DNA of 64,000 nucleotides. It comes from Arabidopsis thaliana. Lineage: Eukaryota > Streptophyta > Magnoliopsida > Brassicales > Brassicaceae. Every line of letters starts with the position of its first letter. The stretch's first letter is position 1. The stretch is from positions 16,369,001-16,433,000 of the forward strand of contig NC_003075.7 in NCBI RefSeq assembly GCF_000001735.4, read 5' to 3'. A model generated the notes under the pieces. It was not told the origin of the DNA. It was given only the letters and a program-made list of their open reading frames with translations, and did not search any database. Both the position numbers and the translations under genes were made by a program. Shown here piece by piece: positions 1 through 11,202 of the stretch.

Positions 1-1000
1 TGATGAGAAAAAAATGATTTGGTGATGCGGAAATTGCGATAAAAAAACGCCAAAATGGAGAAATTTGGGGAACGGTAGAGTGGTTTGACAATGTGTTTAT
101 GTCCAATGGGCCAAACGCTTTAATGGGTTTAGTGCATGCGCTTACTAGTACGGTTTGGTGACATGAACGTGTGAACTGAATCAAAGTCACCCAAATTTAG
201 TTTTATTTTGATTTTTCCTTTTTGATATTCTTGTCGAACCCGAGACCTTGGAGAATTGTTTGGTTATGATTTTTCTTTTGCAATTCGTTTGGCAACATCT
301 AACAATCTAATTTTAGTGGTAAGCAGAGCTGGTTCACTTCTATTATCATTCAACTGATGAACCACGAGAACGCTCTCTTGTGCATTCAGAGGCTTCTCCT
401 TGGTGCTAAGTACGCTAGCTTTTTGCAAGCTAGATGGGACTTGCATGTCTCTTTCAATATAATGGAATACAACCAAAACACACAGATTGTGTTTCCTTTT
501 TCCCCTGTCCAAAAAGAAAACGTGCTTCAACTCCTGCATGCTTCTTTTCTTTCGATTCTACAAATTCCAAGACCATCTGTTTATTGCTTGTTCTGGAGAA
601 TCTGCTATTGCCTATTGTATGTTTAAATAATTTCTGGGTTGTTTTTTTGTACTTACTTATTCAATAAAGAGAGCTTGAGGAAGAATGCTATTGTTGCAAG
701 ACAGAAACTTTTGGGCCAGCAGTTACTTTGTTGTGTGAAGTGAGAGTTTCAGATAATATGGAGATGAGATTACCTTTGATTTACTTTTGGTCGCACGTCT
801 AATCAGATTCATGCATTCACTGCAAGTGGTTATATTATTCGTTTGTTTCAGTCTAGGTTTATTATCATGTCCTTCAGAATTACAAATATACTGTCATACA
901 TAATACATTCACACGTTTATAAAGGTATGCTTCCTTTTACAACTGAATCATCACATCTGCTTCATGGGTTCTGAGATCTTGTAAAGTAAGAAGCATATTA
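1..1000. other. Intergenic, no gene recognised
   Basis: I find no convincing coding exon here. The open frames are short, overlap each other on both strands and show no family signature. The right end (about 860-1059) is probably the 3' untranslated region of the minus-strand cyclase gene. A tRNA-like B-box (GGGTTCGAC on the minus strand) lies at 233-249 and is treated under findings. Confidence 0.5.
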
Positions 1001-1059
1001 TTCATTATCAGTTTGGTATACTGAACAACTTACACAGAAGAAGAAGAAGAAGAACTGAA

Positions 1060-2383
1060 TCACTTGATGAGAATGCATCTTGTCGGTGCTCCTTCCGCTC
1101 CAACTAATCTCAGCGGTAAGCAATGAAGCGAGTATGTTCCTACCTCCACACCATCCAGCTTCAGCGCTTCCACTGGGATTATATCCTGAAAACATGTGTA
1201 TCTCACGTGTTAAGACGTAGTTCATCTCCCTTTTAAGCCTACCTATCTCTCTCACTTTCTTGTCCAGTGAATACCGCTATATTCAATCATATCCCATGGT
1301 TTGACATCCAAACATCACAGGAGAATTGGAAATGTTTAGGTACTTGAATATTTTTTTATAGAGAAAGATATACTAACCCGTCCTTTAAGTATAACCCTGT
1401 GTGTTGCAGGTGATTCCTCAAAAGCAGCAAATGAAAGATAATCAAGCCCTGGATTCCACAATGCAGAATAACCGGTTTCAGAAAAAAATGTGTAATACAA
1501 GCTATCGATCATGAAAAGCTAAGAAACCGAAATTGTCCATCTCTTACCAATAAGTTTGATGTCTGTATTCTCAACCAACCATTTAGCCCCATCGGTCATG
1601 AACCCAGCAAAGCTTGAATCAAACTCTTTCTTAAACATAAGCCGCCTAATATATATATCAAACACAGAGTGAGTAAGCTTATGCTCTCTAGTTGTTTTTA
1701 CCAAGATTAAGGTAATAACACACACTCTCAATACTGAGACTCTTACTTGTCGGTGTTGGATGTTCTAAAGAGCACACGACGAACTCCTCTTTGTATATGA
1801 AGTGATTCCATTACCTCAGCTAATAAATAATAATCCAACCCAAACACAAATCATTAGACAAAAGATACTAACTTTAAATTTTCGTTACAAATTCAACAAC
1901 TCACCAGTAATGTTCTTATCTCTCGGAACATCAACCAACAAAGCAGGACCTATATACACAAAAACCCCAATTTCAAAACTTTATCACTAACCCAACTAAA
2001 ATCAATAAACACCAGATTCAAAAATTACCATTTAGGACTTGGAGATCAAGCGAATCAGTATCAAAACCAGCATCGTAATAATTATCCCAAAAGTGACCTG
2101 GAGCATCCACGTGAGTTCCAGAGTGAACAGATAGTTTCATCTCCGATACGTTAGCGAATGATCCATTCTTCATACTCGCGGCTAATCGCAGGAACGTCTT
2201 TCCCAATCCTTCCGAAGATTCCCAAGCTGGAATCTCCGGCGTGTAACGATGGCTGATGTCGTATATCTTACCTCCTTCGTAGACCTCACGGCGGATTGGT
2301 TTGGGATCGTCGGCGAGGAGAGAAGAAGAGAGGGAGAGTACAACGGCGAAGAGGAAGAGAGGGAAACTGACGGACCGGGTCAT
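1060..2383 (-). CDS. CYCLASE1: Cyclase-family (kynurenine formamidase-like) secreted protein
   Basis: Six exons on the minus strand encode about 255 residues. The start is the ATG at 2383 and the stop is at 1060-1062. The last exon is 1060-1185 and the one before it ends at 1378. Residues 1-24 form a hydrophobic signal peptide ending near LLADD. The family signature [12 protein letters not shown] in exon 1 carries the His and Asp residues that bind metal in PF04199 cyclases. The N-terminal motif [14 protein letters not shown] and the C-terminal stretch [20 protein letters not shown] also fit the family. Relatives hydrolyse cyclic amides or N-formylkynurenine, but the plant substrate is not evident from sequence. 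I recall this Arabidopsis gene as AT4G34180, linked to restraint of programmed cell death. A GAA microsatellite lies just beyond the stop at about 1038-1052. Confidence 0.93.
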
Positions 2384-3605
2384 TGTTTCGGGTCGCCGGT
2401 TAACGGGTTCAATTTTTTATACTAGTGTTTAGTAATCAAATGATTAAGCTATGGTTTATATAATGGACTCCTTTGACCTTTGACTTTTGACTTTTGAGTT
2501 TGGCAAAACCGTCTATATTGACTAAAAATAGCTGAAATGATTTTTATTAAAACAATCTGAATATCATCGAGGATAAAATAGCTGTCCACATTTCACAAGC
2601 TTCATCAAAATATTGACGTCACGTTTCTTGATTCTCTTAATCAAAGTGTTGATGTCACGTTTTTAACTTGATGATAGAAAGGGACAAATTAAGAATCGGT
2701 TTAATCACAAAATGTTGATGTCACGTTTCTTGCAGAACGTATAAAAATATTCATAGCTTGATGTTACTATAGAAGCTTTATGATTTGCTTTATAGTTAAT
2801 ATATACTCCATTGTTGGCCAATTGGTGGAGAGATTGTAAATTTGTAATAATGGGGGAATTGAGTTAGTGGTGGTGGATACTGGACAGGCCTAGCCCAACA
2901 TACAGGGACGGGGTTATTATACCTTTTGCCTTCCAAAATTGTTTTTGTTTTAGACAGCCCATAGTGATGGGCCGGCCCACCATGAGCACACTGATCCAGA
3001 GCCTCTCCCTTTTTTCAATGCATTTAGCTTACAAAAGCAAAAGGTCAGAGATTTGCATATGAATTTAATTGACTAACTCCAAAGTATTGATTTTGAACAA
3101 AGCTATGCATAAGAAACTTCTTGGTTACTGTTTTGTTTCAAAGAATCTGATGATGTTTGTAACATATGTGAAACTGCAACTTTCTGAAAGTTTATTTTTG
3201 TTGTTTATTTCTGATTCTAAAAGTAAACGGTTAGGTGAATTTGTTTGTTAGCGTTGTGATAAATTTTTAACACTTTTTTATTTATTAAAAAATGTTTTCA
3301 AACTTCTATTTTTGTATTATTACTATTAAAACTTTGGATATTTCTTTTTCAAATAATATTTTGGTTATTTTTGTTACAAAAATTTTGTTATGTTTTCAAA
3401 CTTAATACATGTTATAGATCATGTATTAAAAATATAAAAATAAGATTTGGCCAAAAGACATGTATAGATCATGTATGTTGCCAAAAAAAACTAAGAATGT
3501 AAGATTCTCCACTGATGGATGTAGAAGTTACAGTGATATATAATACAAGATTCTTAATACAAGAAAATGATCCTCGGCAGCATCACAAAACAAGATTCTT
3601 GTCGA
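2384..3605. other. Intergenic between CYCLASE1 start and SEP1 stop
   Basis: This is the CYCLASE1 promoter side followed by SEP1 3' sequence. It contains three copies of TTGAYGTCACGTTT (2613-2630, 2649-2664, 2715-2732) and GGGCC-rich motifs near 2880-2985 that resemble plant site II elements (TGGGCC/GGCCCA). I see no gene. The open frame at 3069-3251 has no family resemblance. Confidence 0.5.
2613..2732. promoter_or_regulatory. Triplicated TGACGTCA/TGATGTCA box
   Basis: The string TTGACGTCACGTTTCTTG at 2613-2630 recurs at 2649-2664 and 2715-2732 with C to T at one position (TTGATGTCACGTTT). The first copy contains the perfect palindrome TGACGTCA, a classic bZIP (TGA/CREB-type) core, with an overlapping ACGT. 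The cluster lies 230-350 bp upstream of the CYCLASE1 ATG. Repetition at unequal spacing suggests regulatory use or local duplication. Binding is inferred, not seen. Confidence 0.45.
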
Positions 3606-4511
3606 TCAGTTTTTAGAAGAAGATTGGAAGATGAAAACCGCAGCTAGAACACCAACCAATGCTGTAACAGCTAAAGCAACCGTAGGCAATGGACTTGCTA
3701 CTCCAAAATTCTGAAATAAGAAGACAAATCAAATCTTAAGTTATTCTACTTCTCTTACATTTCTCAAACTTTCAACTTTTATATAAGCAACAATATCAGT
3801 TATGATGTTTGATTACCTCAAGAAGTCCTTTTCCAGTGGAAATCTCAACAGTAATGGCAACTGCAAAACCAACCATGGCGCCACGACCAAGCCATATATC
3901 CAAACCACTGCTTCCTTCTGTACTTTGCTCACTTCTTATGGAAACTGATGCTGCTCTGTTTCCTCCTCTACGGGTCATACTCAACTTCAATGGCACTGAA
4001 ACGGACACACACAACATACAAAAACGAAAGAAACAAAGTTTCAATTTTTCCATGGATTTACTCAGCTAACAAAGACAATGCAGAAAGCAAAATTAGAAAA
4101 CTTTATGATAAATATTGTTGCCCCATATTTCAGATAACCAAACTATATATGAACAATTCAGTAATCAGAAATATCAAAATTTGAGCCCAATTTCAAACTA
4201 AACTTCAAAATGTAGAGAATTGAAGAATTTTCTCAGGGGCAAGGAAGACGTACAGAGAGGAGAACCAGAAGCGAAGGTGGATCGGATTCCAGCAAGTTGC
4301 GGAACATGAACCCGACATGTAGAAGTTGGGTTTGTGATTGTGGCTAGCTTTAGGGCACCAGAATCTGGAAACATGAAATCCGAAACTAGTCAGATACATA
4401 CATTATAGAGACAATTGTACAACTAGAGGAAGAAGAAGGGTAGCGAAGAGAGAAAGAAAGAGTACTGGGAAGAGAAAAGGCGAGAGACGCAGACACTTGA
4501 GATAAGGCCAT
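3606..4511 (-). CDS. SEP1: Stress enhanced protein 1 (LHC-like thylakoid protein)
   Basis: Four exons (4511-4466, 4364-4254, 3995-3817, 3710-3606) give 441 nt, a 146-residue protein. The N-terminal 60 or so residues are Ser/Thr-rich without acidic runs, as in a chloroplast transit peptide. Helix 1 carries the chlorophyll-binding-like motif LGRGAMVGF followed by AVAITVEISTGKG, typical of the LHC/ELIP/SEP superfamily. A second hydrophobic segment near the C-terminus reads PTVALAVTALVGVLAAVFIF. Two membrane helices are what the SEP branch has, against three in ELIPs. Established knowledge of the family places it in the thylakoid, induced by high light, where it is thought to help in photoprotection. 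The final exon is short and encodes only helix 2 and the tail. Confidence 0.96.
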
Positions 4512-5040
4512 CTTCCTTCTACGTAGATATCACAAGACTCTCCCTTTCTTCTTCTTCTACTATTCTCCTTCCTTCGTCTTCCTTTCTCAAGAGTCGCAGA
4601 ATTATCTGTTCAAGCTGAGGACACGTGTTTTCTCTCCACTCATTAAGTTCGTATCTTTTCGAGCTACACAGTTTTCCAAAACGGTGGCGTTTCACAAACA
4701 ACTGCATCTCTTAGAGCAAACCGAACCTAATCTGAACCAAACCAAACCAATTTTGAAAAATTGGATTGGCTTAATTAACAGATTCTCTACGATAGTTACA
4801 TCGGTTCGTTCAATTGGGTTATAAACCAATTTGTGGTCACTAATATTCAGGAAATAAATATTCAGAGAAGAAAGAAGCACTCAAGTAATAGAAACCATAA
4901 AGTTGAAACATCAAAGAGACACTACTCTCAACGTTACCAAAACTGTATGAAAGCCAAAATAACATTATTGCCTAAACCAACAAACAACATCAAATCTTCA
5001 CCGGTGAGATTTAAGATTCAAGAATCAACAACACACCAAA
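4512..5040. other. Spacer: SEP1 5' region and PGDH1 3' region
   Basis: Both flanking genes are on the minus strand. The left 200 bp are CT/GA-rich, as in a 5' leader, and the right part contains PGDH1 3' untranslated sequence. Short open frames here have no recognisable family. Confidence 0.5.
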
Positions 5041-7561
5041 CTAGAGCTTGAGGAAAACGAACTCCTCAACCGCTGGAATTTCCCCAATCTTCTTCAGTGT
5101 CTCTTTGCTTGGTATGTCATCTACTCCAATCGCCATAATCGCTTGCTTCCTCGGTGCAATTCTCCCAACGCTCATGAAGTTAACATTGACATTAGACTCT
5201 CCAAGGATGCTTCCGACAGTCCCGATCATACCAGGTTGATCCACCTGCCTGCACAGTATGATACTACCTTCAAGAGTTACATCGACCTCAAAAGATCCAA
5301 CCTTTGTCAAATGCGGGACTCCGTCTTTAACCTTTCCTTCCACTTTAACCTCTCCTGATTCAGACAGGGAACTGGCGAATTTGGACTCCACATTGCTTAG
5401 CTGAACAGTTATTGTCTCCAATGGGCTCTCTGGTGAACCATCCAAAAGCACACGTTCCTCTGAGAGTCTGAGACCTCTCTGCTTGGCTGTGAAATCAGCG
5501 TTGACCAAATTGACATATACGTCAGAGATTGGCTCGATGATTCCCTTGGTGATCATGGCTCGGAGAAGTCTGGTGTCAAGATCATCAGTGGCTCTTGCTG
5601 AGGCGTATGTGATTTTCGCGTTTTTCACACCGCTTCCTCCGGCCACCAGTTGCACTGCCAGTCTTCCTAGTTTCTCGGCTAGCACCACATATGGTTTCAG
5701 CTCGGTCAGAACCTGCAGATAGAATGCATGTAAGCTTGAGCAAATAACAAACATGGATAGTCTTAACAATTGAAATCTTCCAACTTGAATCTGATAAGAA
5801 CAAAGCTATAAACCTTGCTAGTCTAAAATCCAATTCAGAAATCACAGAAACTTGATTAATGAGGCTCTTAAAACAAATCCCTAGAAAACCCACCCTCACT
5901 TCAACAATTTTGCCGCTCACTAACTTCTTTCTAACCAACTCGGAACAAATATAATTTGCTACATTCATTCCCAGGCTAGCTACAGTAAATAGGCTGATAA
6001 GTTTGCCTCTTTGAAACAACACCAATATGTGTGTATTTACTAGCACAAGCGAGTGCTCACCTCAGCAGAAACCATAGGTGCATTGACTGCAGTAGCAGCA
6101 AGCTCTCCATTCAGAGCTCCAACAACAGCTTCAGCAATTTCGATGGCAACTCCTTCCTGTCAAAGCCAAAACACCAACTATATAACAGAAGCCAAACAGA
6201 AATTTCATGATTAATTATCACCTGAACTGTAAAATGAATTGCACACCTGAGCCTCCATGGTACTAGCTCCAAGATGAGGTGTCACAGTGACCCTCTCGTG
6301 CTGCACGAGCTTGCTATCTTTAGCCGGAGGCTCTTTGGTGAAAACATCAAGTGCAGCCTGCGCAACAATACCAGCATCCAGAGCTCTCACTAACGCATCT
6401 TCGTCTATGACACCTCCACGAGCAACATTAACAATTCGAACTCCCTTCTTCATTTTGGCAAAGGTTTCGTCGTTTAGTATCTTCGATGTTGTTGGCGTAA
6501 GAGGCATATGAAGAGAAATGAAATCCGCGGTGGCAAGGGCTTCATCAAAGCTCACTAAGTCAACACCAATGGCGTGTGCACGGTCTGCTGGGGCATAGGG
6601 ATCATGAGCAATGACACGCATACCAAGACCCTTAGCACGACGAGCAACTTCCGTCCCAACTTTCCCGAATCCCAACACTGCAAGGGTCTTTCCCACAAGT
6701 GAAACACCTACATACTTGTTCCTCTTCCACTCTCCTGCATTACAATGGTATTATTAAAACCAAGATCCACAAGTCAGCTAGATAACAGACAAGAATGATC
6801 AAAACTCAATTTCAAAAGAATCAGCAAATGTAACGATCCTAAATTTCACCATCGTCAACAACAGTACAGGAAAAGGAAAGCTCATGATACAAATTAATAA
6901 ACACAACAAGCCATCAATCACAGGTATAGAAAGAACATAATCAATAAATATTTCGCAACATATGGAAAGTATGAAATTGAGGCAATGAATCAAAAAGGAA
7001 CTAACCAGCCTTAACAGACGCATCAGCTTGAGCTACGTTCCTAGCCATGGCGGCCATAAGAGCGATTCCGTGCTCAGCGGCAGCGATCGTGTTCGCCGTC
7101 GGAGCGTTGACAACCAAACACCCAAACTCCGTCGCTGCACTCAGATCCACGTTGTCGATCCCAACACCAGCGCGACCAACAACCTTGAGCCGTCCGTGAG
7201 ACGATTCGAACACCTCACGGCCAACCTTAGTCCCACTCCTCACGATCAAGGCGTCACAGAGCGAGATCTTAATGTTGAGCTCCTCAGGAGTCATGTTATA
7301 CGAACAGTCGACATTCGCGACATCCTCCAAAAGCTTAATACCAGCGTCACCGAGCTTCTCCGCCACGAGAATCGTAGGCTTAGATCCGTCTCCAGTACTG
7401 CAGGAAACGAGAACGAGGCGTCGCTGAAGAGTATTGCGTCCACGGGAAGGGAAAGCCACGGAGATGGCTGATGGAAGGGGCGATCTGGAAGACAGAGTCA
7501 CGTTCCTGAGAGAGTTGGTGGCAACGGCGATCGAGGAGGAGGCGGCGGCGGTGGCTGACAT
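5041..7561 (-). CDS. PGDH1: Plastid D-3-phosphoglycerate dehydrogenase
   Basis: Four exons (7561-7006, 6734-6247, 6156-6061, 5712-5041) total 1,812 nt, a 603-residue protein. It oxidises 3-phosphoglycerate to 3-phosphohydroxypyruvate with NAD+, the first step of the phosphorylated serine pathway in plastids. Residues 1-55 are a Ser/Ala-rich transit peptide. The catalytic/NAD domain follows, with GFGKVG at 207-212 (the GxGxxG dinucleotide motif), the RAGVGIDNVDL segment and the catalytic His in TPHLGAST at about 339. An intermediate allosteric domain and a C-terminal ACT domain (CRQVDQPGMIGTVGSIL) complete the long type of PGDH. The start MSATAAA at 7561 suits the family. An in-frame ATG at 7720 would add 53 residues. 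Known as AT4G34200, also named EDA9. Confidence 0.97.
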
Positions 7562-9604
7562 TGCTACCGCTTTTGGAGTGTGAGTGAATTGAGTAGAGAA
7601 AAATATTGTTGGTGGCGGAGTTATAACACGAGGGAGAGATCTAAAAGGTTTTATAGTCGGCTCAGGGGTTTGGTGTGATGTGATAGTATTTTGACGAAGG
7701 TGATGAAATCTCACGCGCATTTGGCTCGCGCGTGTGATTCAGTTTGGTTTAGTGATCTGCAAAATGTTTCGGCGAATAGAATTTGCATAGTTTACCGGAA
7801 AAATTGCCAAACCAACAAAAAATAAAAAAAAATGTACAACTTTGAGGAAAAGTAAACTTTATTTATTACATATCTCTCTGACCGAGAACAAAAGATTACT
7901 CGAAAATTATTTACAGCTTTGAAGATTTTTGACAATGCAAATAGAGATCTTGAAGAAGCCTTATTTTGATGGCATGAGGAGTCTCACGATGTCTGTCAGA
8001 TAATCAGATCATTGACTTAAATACAGTATCTATAAAAGATTTTAACATTTATGTCCCAAATGAAAAGAAGACTTGTAATGTTTTTTTTTAATGTAGAGGA
8101 GTTACTATGTTTATAATATATCCAAATCATAAGTTTCCGCAGAAATTTCAAAATGAAGCAGGAAATTTCATAATTTTGTTTTTCTTTCTAAGGGAGTGTC
8201 TGTCCATGCTTCATGCTTGAATGCAACAAGTAGTAATAAAAGATTAAAAGGTCCCCGCACTACTAGTAAACGAGGCCATACACTAGAGGGAGAGCCGCAC
8301 TTTTTAGTATTTGAAAACAAATTGAAGACTTCAAATTTAAATTGAATTGGACTTTCTTTTTGAAAAAACTCGAGAGTTTTAGTTTTCAGGGCAAGTGATT
8401 TGTTTGTGTCAACTTACACACATGTAAATACATCAATTGTGAGGAGGAATATTTGAAAGGATATACTGATGGCTGTGACGTAAGTATAATTTATTGCACG
8501 TGAAAGATTTGCTTAGTGTGTCTTTGCAACTGCTTAGATGCATTGTTTTTGGTAGGTCGACCTGTTGACACCCCCCGTATAGTATTCAACGCAGCCGCGC
8601 GTGGATGGGTGTACTGTTGAATCTTCGTATATCTTTTGGTTTATTTTGGTTTACTCAACTGAAATTACCTTTTATGAAAAATGAGTCGACAATTAATTTA
8701 CTTTTTTTTTTTTTTTTTCATTCTTTCATTTTAACCCAACCATGGTAAAGTTACAACAGCATAATAAAACTCATATAAAGGCCCAGCAACATAAAATTAC
8801 TTATTTCTTTCAGTTAAGGAAAATAAGTATTTCGTTATTTTTTTAATTGCTTTTTTTTTTAGAAACAATAACTATCTATATATACATTTTTGCAGCCACT
8901 TTAACAAATAAATCTTCACTTAGCACTTATTTACTATGGCATGCCATTGACATTTATTATTTTACTAAACTTATTTTTAAATATAAATATAAAATCTATT
9001 ATGTTACTAAAATTTATGAAATTAAAAAAAAAAAAAACATTTAAATCTTTCCAATTAGCATTAATCACCCTGATTTTTCGTTTTACATCATTTATTTTCA
9101 GTTAATAAAATGAATCAAATCTTATATTACAATATATGCTTTAATATTTTCATTAAAAAAATAATTGCGTAATAAAATTTGAAACCCTAATTATTTCTCA
9201 ATCAACATTTTTCGTTTCAATTGTACTAAATAATTTTGCTCTTTTTTGGCAAAAATAAATTGTACATGTATTAAGTTGATATTGCAGATTCAAAAAATAT
9301 TAACAAATGCCTAAATTTAGGTTATTAAAATAAAAAATAGTTAGTTAAAAACACAAGTATATCAATCCCAAATTATGATTAAATTAAATATTTATTTATA
9401 ATAATTTTTACCAAAAAATAACATTATATATATTAAAATTTTTGAAGTACTTTTTAAAGTACTTTTGTGTTAGTAAAGTAAGAATTTACAAAGAATGTCA
9501 TCACATTAAAGTCAAAAACAATTATTATTTTTAAAGAATATTAGTGATATATTTTACCTTTATGAAACATTATTAATATTTAAACATAAAAAATTAAAAT
9601 ATCA

Positions 9605-9850
9605 TGAGACGGGAAGTATAGCAGAACGGGTTTGGATTGATAGGAAATACATCGAGACGGGTTTGGATTGATATAACACAGGTAAAATATTTATTTTATT
9701 ATTTTATCATCACTAATTTTTTTAATTACAAGATTAATATAAAATTATATAACTTTATTACTAAATATAAAATTATAAAATTTAAAATTATTATATATAT
9801 AAATAAAATATTTGTCCGTAGTGTACCACGCGTTGAATTATAATATGTTG
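9605..9850 (+). mobile_element. Possible decayed Helitron-type fragment
   Basis: Two direct copies of ACGGGTTTGGATTGATA stand 31 bp apart (9626-9642, 9657-9673), followed by about 130 bp of almost pure A/T and then GTCCGTAGTGTACCACGCG near 9814. An AT-rich body ending in a short GC hairpin before GTGTACC resembles, from memory, the 3' ends of Arabidopsis ATREP Helitrons (TGTACCGCGGG then CTAGT). The terminal CTRR is not clear here, so the element would be worn. Family and limits are uncertain. Confidence 0.33.
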
Positions 9851-9874
9851 TTGTCACCGACTCTAGCTAGGGCT

Positions 9875-9882
9875 TATAAATA
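9875..9882 (+). promoter_or_regulatory. TATA box of ASK11
   Basis: TATAAATA stands 121 bp before the ASK11 ATG at 10003, just after the AT-rich stretch, with a plausible 5' leader of about 90 nt. Confidence 0.6.
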
Positions 9883-10002
9883 CAAAGACGCATAGGGTTT
9901 CACAACTTCATCACCTTAACACAATTTGTTCGCTCTCTAAATTCTTAAATCTTTCATCAAATTTGCTTCACAGTGAAAAACCTCCTCCACAAGGAACACA
10001 CA

Positions 10003-10461
10003 ATGTCTTCGAAGATGATCGTGTTGATGAGCTCCGATGGTCAGTCGTTTGAGGTGGAAGAAGCGGTAGCAATCCAATCGCAGACCATAGCGCATATGGT
10101 TGAAGACGATTGCGTTGCTGATGGAATCCCTCTTGCAAACGTGGAAAGCAAGATTCTTGTGAAAGTGATCGAGTACTGCAAGAAACACCACGTCGACGAG
10201 GCTAATCCTATCTCTGAAGAGGATCTCAACAACTGGGACGAGAAGTTCATGGATCTCGAACAATCCACCATCTTTGAACTCATCCTTGCTGCGAATTACC
10301 TCAACATAAAAAGCTTGCTTGATCTCACATGCCAAACTGTTGCGGACATGATCAAAGGCAAGACTCCAGAGGAGATTCGTTCAACTTTCAACATTGAGAA
10401 TGATTTTACACCTGAGGAAGAAGAAGCTGTTCGTAAGGAGAATCAATGGGCTTTTGAATGA
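10003..10461 (+). CDS. ASK11: SKP1-like protein of SCF ubiquitin ligases
   Basis: An intronless frame of 152 residues. It begins [20 protein letters not shown] and ends with the family-typical [13 protein letters not shown]. The N-terminal half is the BTB/POZ-like Skp1 domain that binds CUL1. The C-terminal half, including [20 protein letters not shown] and [11 protein letters not shown], forms the helices that bind F-box proteins. It acts as the adaptor in SCF E3 complexes in the nucleus and cytosol. The ATG at 10003 is chosen because the in-frame codons upstream reach only a GTG. Intronless structure is shared by several Arabidopsis ASK paralogues. I recognise it as ASK11 (AT4G34210). Confusion with the close paralogue ASK12 is possible on sequence alone, but the neighbourhood fits ASK11. 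Confidence 0.94.
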   Translation: MSSKMIVLMSSDGQSFEVEEAVAIQSQTIAHMVEDDCVADGIPLANVESKILVKVIEYCKKHHVDEANPISEEDLNNWDEKFMDLEQSTIFELILAANYLNIKSLLDLTCQTVADMIKGKTPEEIRSTFNIENDFTPEEEEAVRKENQWAFE

Positions 10462-11202
10462 GCCCATGAATCAAAACCCTAACTAGCTTTCTTTTTCTTT
10501 TTTTCGTTTTTTAGTGTTTTCTTTTTAACGTCTTGATCGATTATGATAACTTTGTCTACATCTTTATTATGATTTGTGTTTCTTTTTATGAGAAAAAAAC
10601 TTGAACCATGAATGACTAATCCGTAGGAAAGTTATCGGCCATGTCTATTAGTAGTTGCAATGTAGATAATAATGTGACAAACGGAAAGAATATTATGTGT
10701 GCTCTACATGGATAACAAATTTACATATAATCAGTACCATCGTCCATCACTTAGACTGCATATCACCTCTTGGGAGATGTAGACAAACAAACATTAAACT
10801 GCTAGAACACACTGAAAATACCACAATTTCTCACCAATACCCGATCGTCAACCTGACAAAAACAATTATCCATCACCAATACAACATTAAACTTCTCTAT
10901 GGTTTTATTTGACTTTCTAGTCTATGAAATATACTTATGTATAGTGGAGTGCAACGATATCATTATTCGTAACTTCAATTGATCCTAGAGTTATAATGAA
11001 CGAAGGACTAAAACAGAGCTGCTAATAATATTTTAGATCGATTTCAGAATCCACCAGTATCTAGAGCAAACTAATTGTTCTTCACTATGAACATCAATGT
11101 TTTACCAATCCATTATTACAAAGTTTTGTGATATCCATATAACTAGTCCACCACACACATTCAGAAAGATTCATGAACCTTATCACGAACTTACTTGATT
11201 GT
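10462..11202. other. Intergenic between convergent ASK11 and esterase genes
   Basis: Only 3' flanks of two convergent genes lie here. The sequence is AT-rich with no frame of interest and no recognised repeat. Confidence 0.5.

Larger units (their letters stand above)
7562..10002. other. AT-rich spacer between PGDH1 and ASK11
   Basis: This is a divergent spacer: PGDH1 promoter on the left, ASK11 promoter on the right. From about 8680 to 9840 it is very AT-rich with homopolymer runs (about 20 T near 8701). No coding signal is visible. A Helitron-like fragment is proposed at about 9605-9850. Confidence 0.55.

Noticed and set aside
7028-7471. 147-residue plus-strand frame across PGDH1 exon 1
   Set aside because: It is antisense to a well-supported conserved exon and has no family features.
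9973-10002. In-frame extension of ASK11 starting at GTG
   Set aside because: A GTG start is not credible in a plant nuclear gene, and the ATG at 10003 matches the family start.
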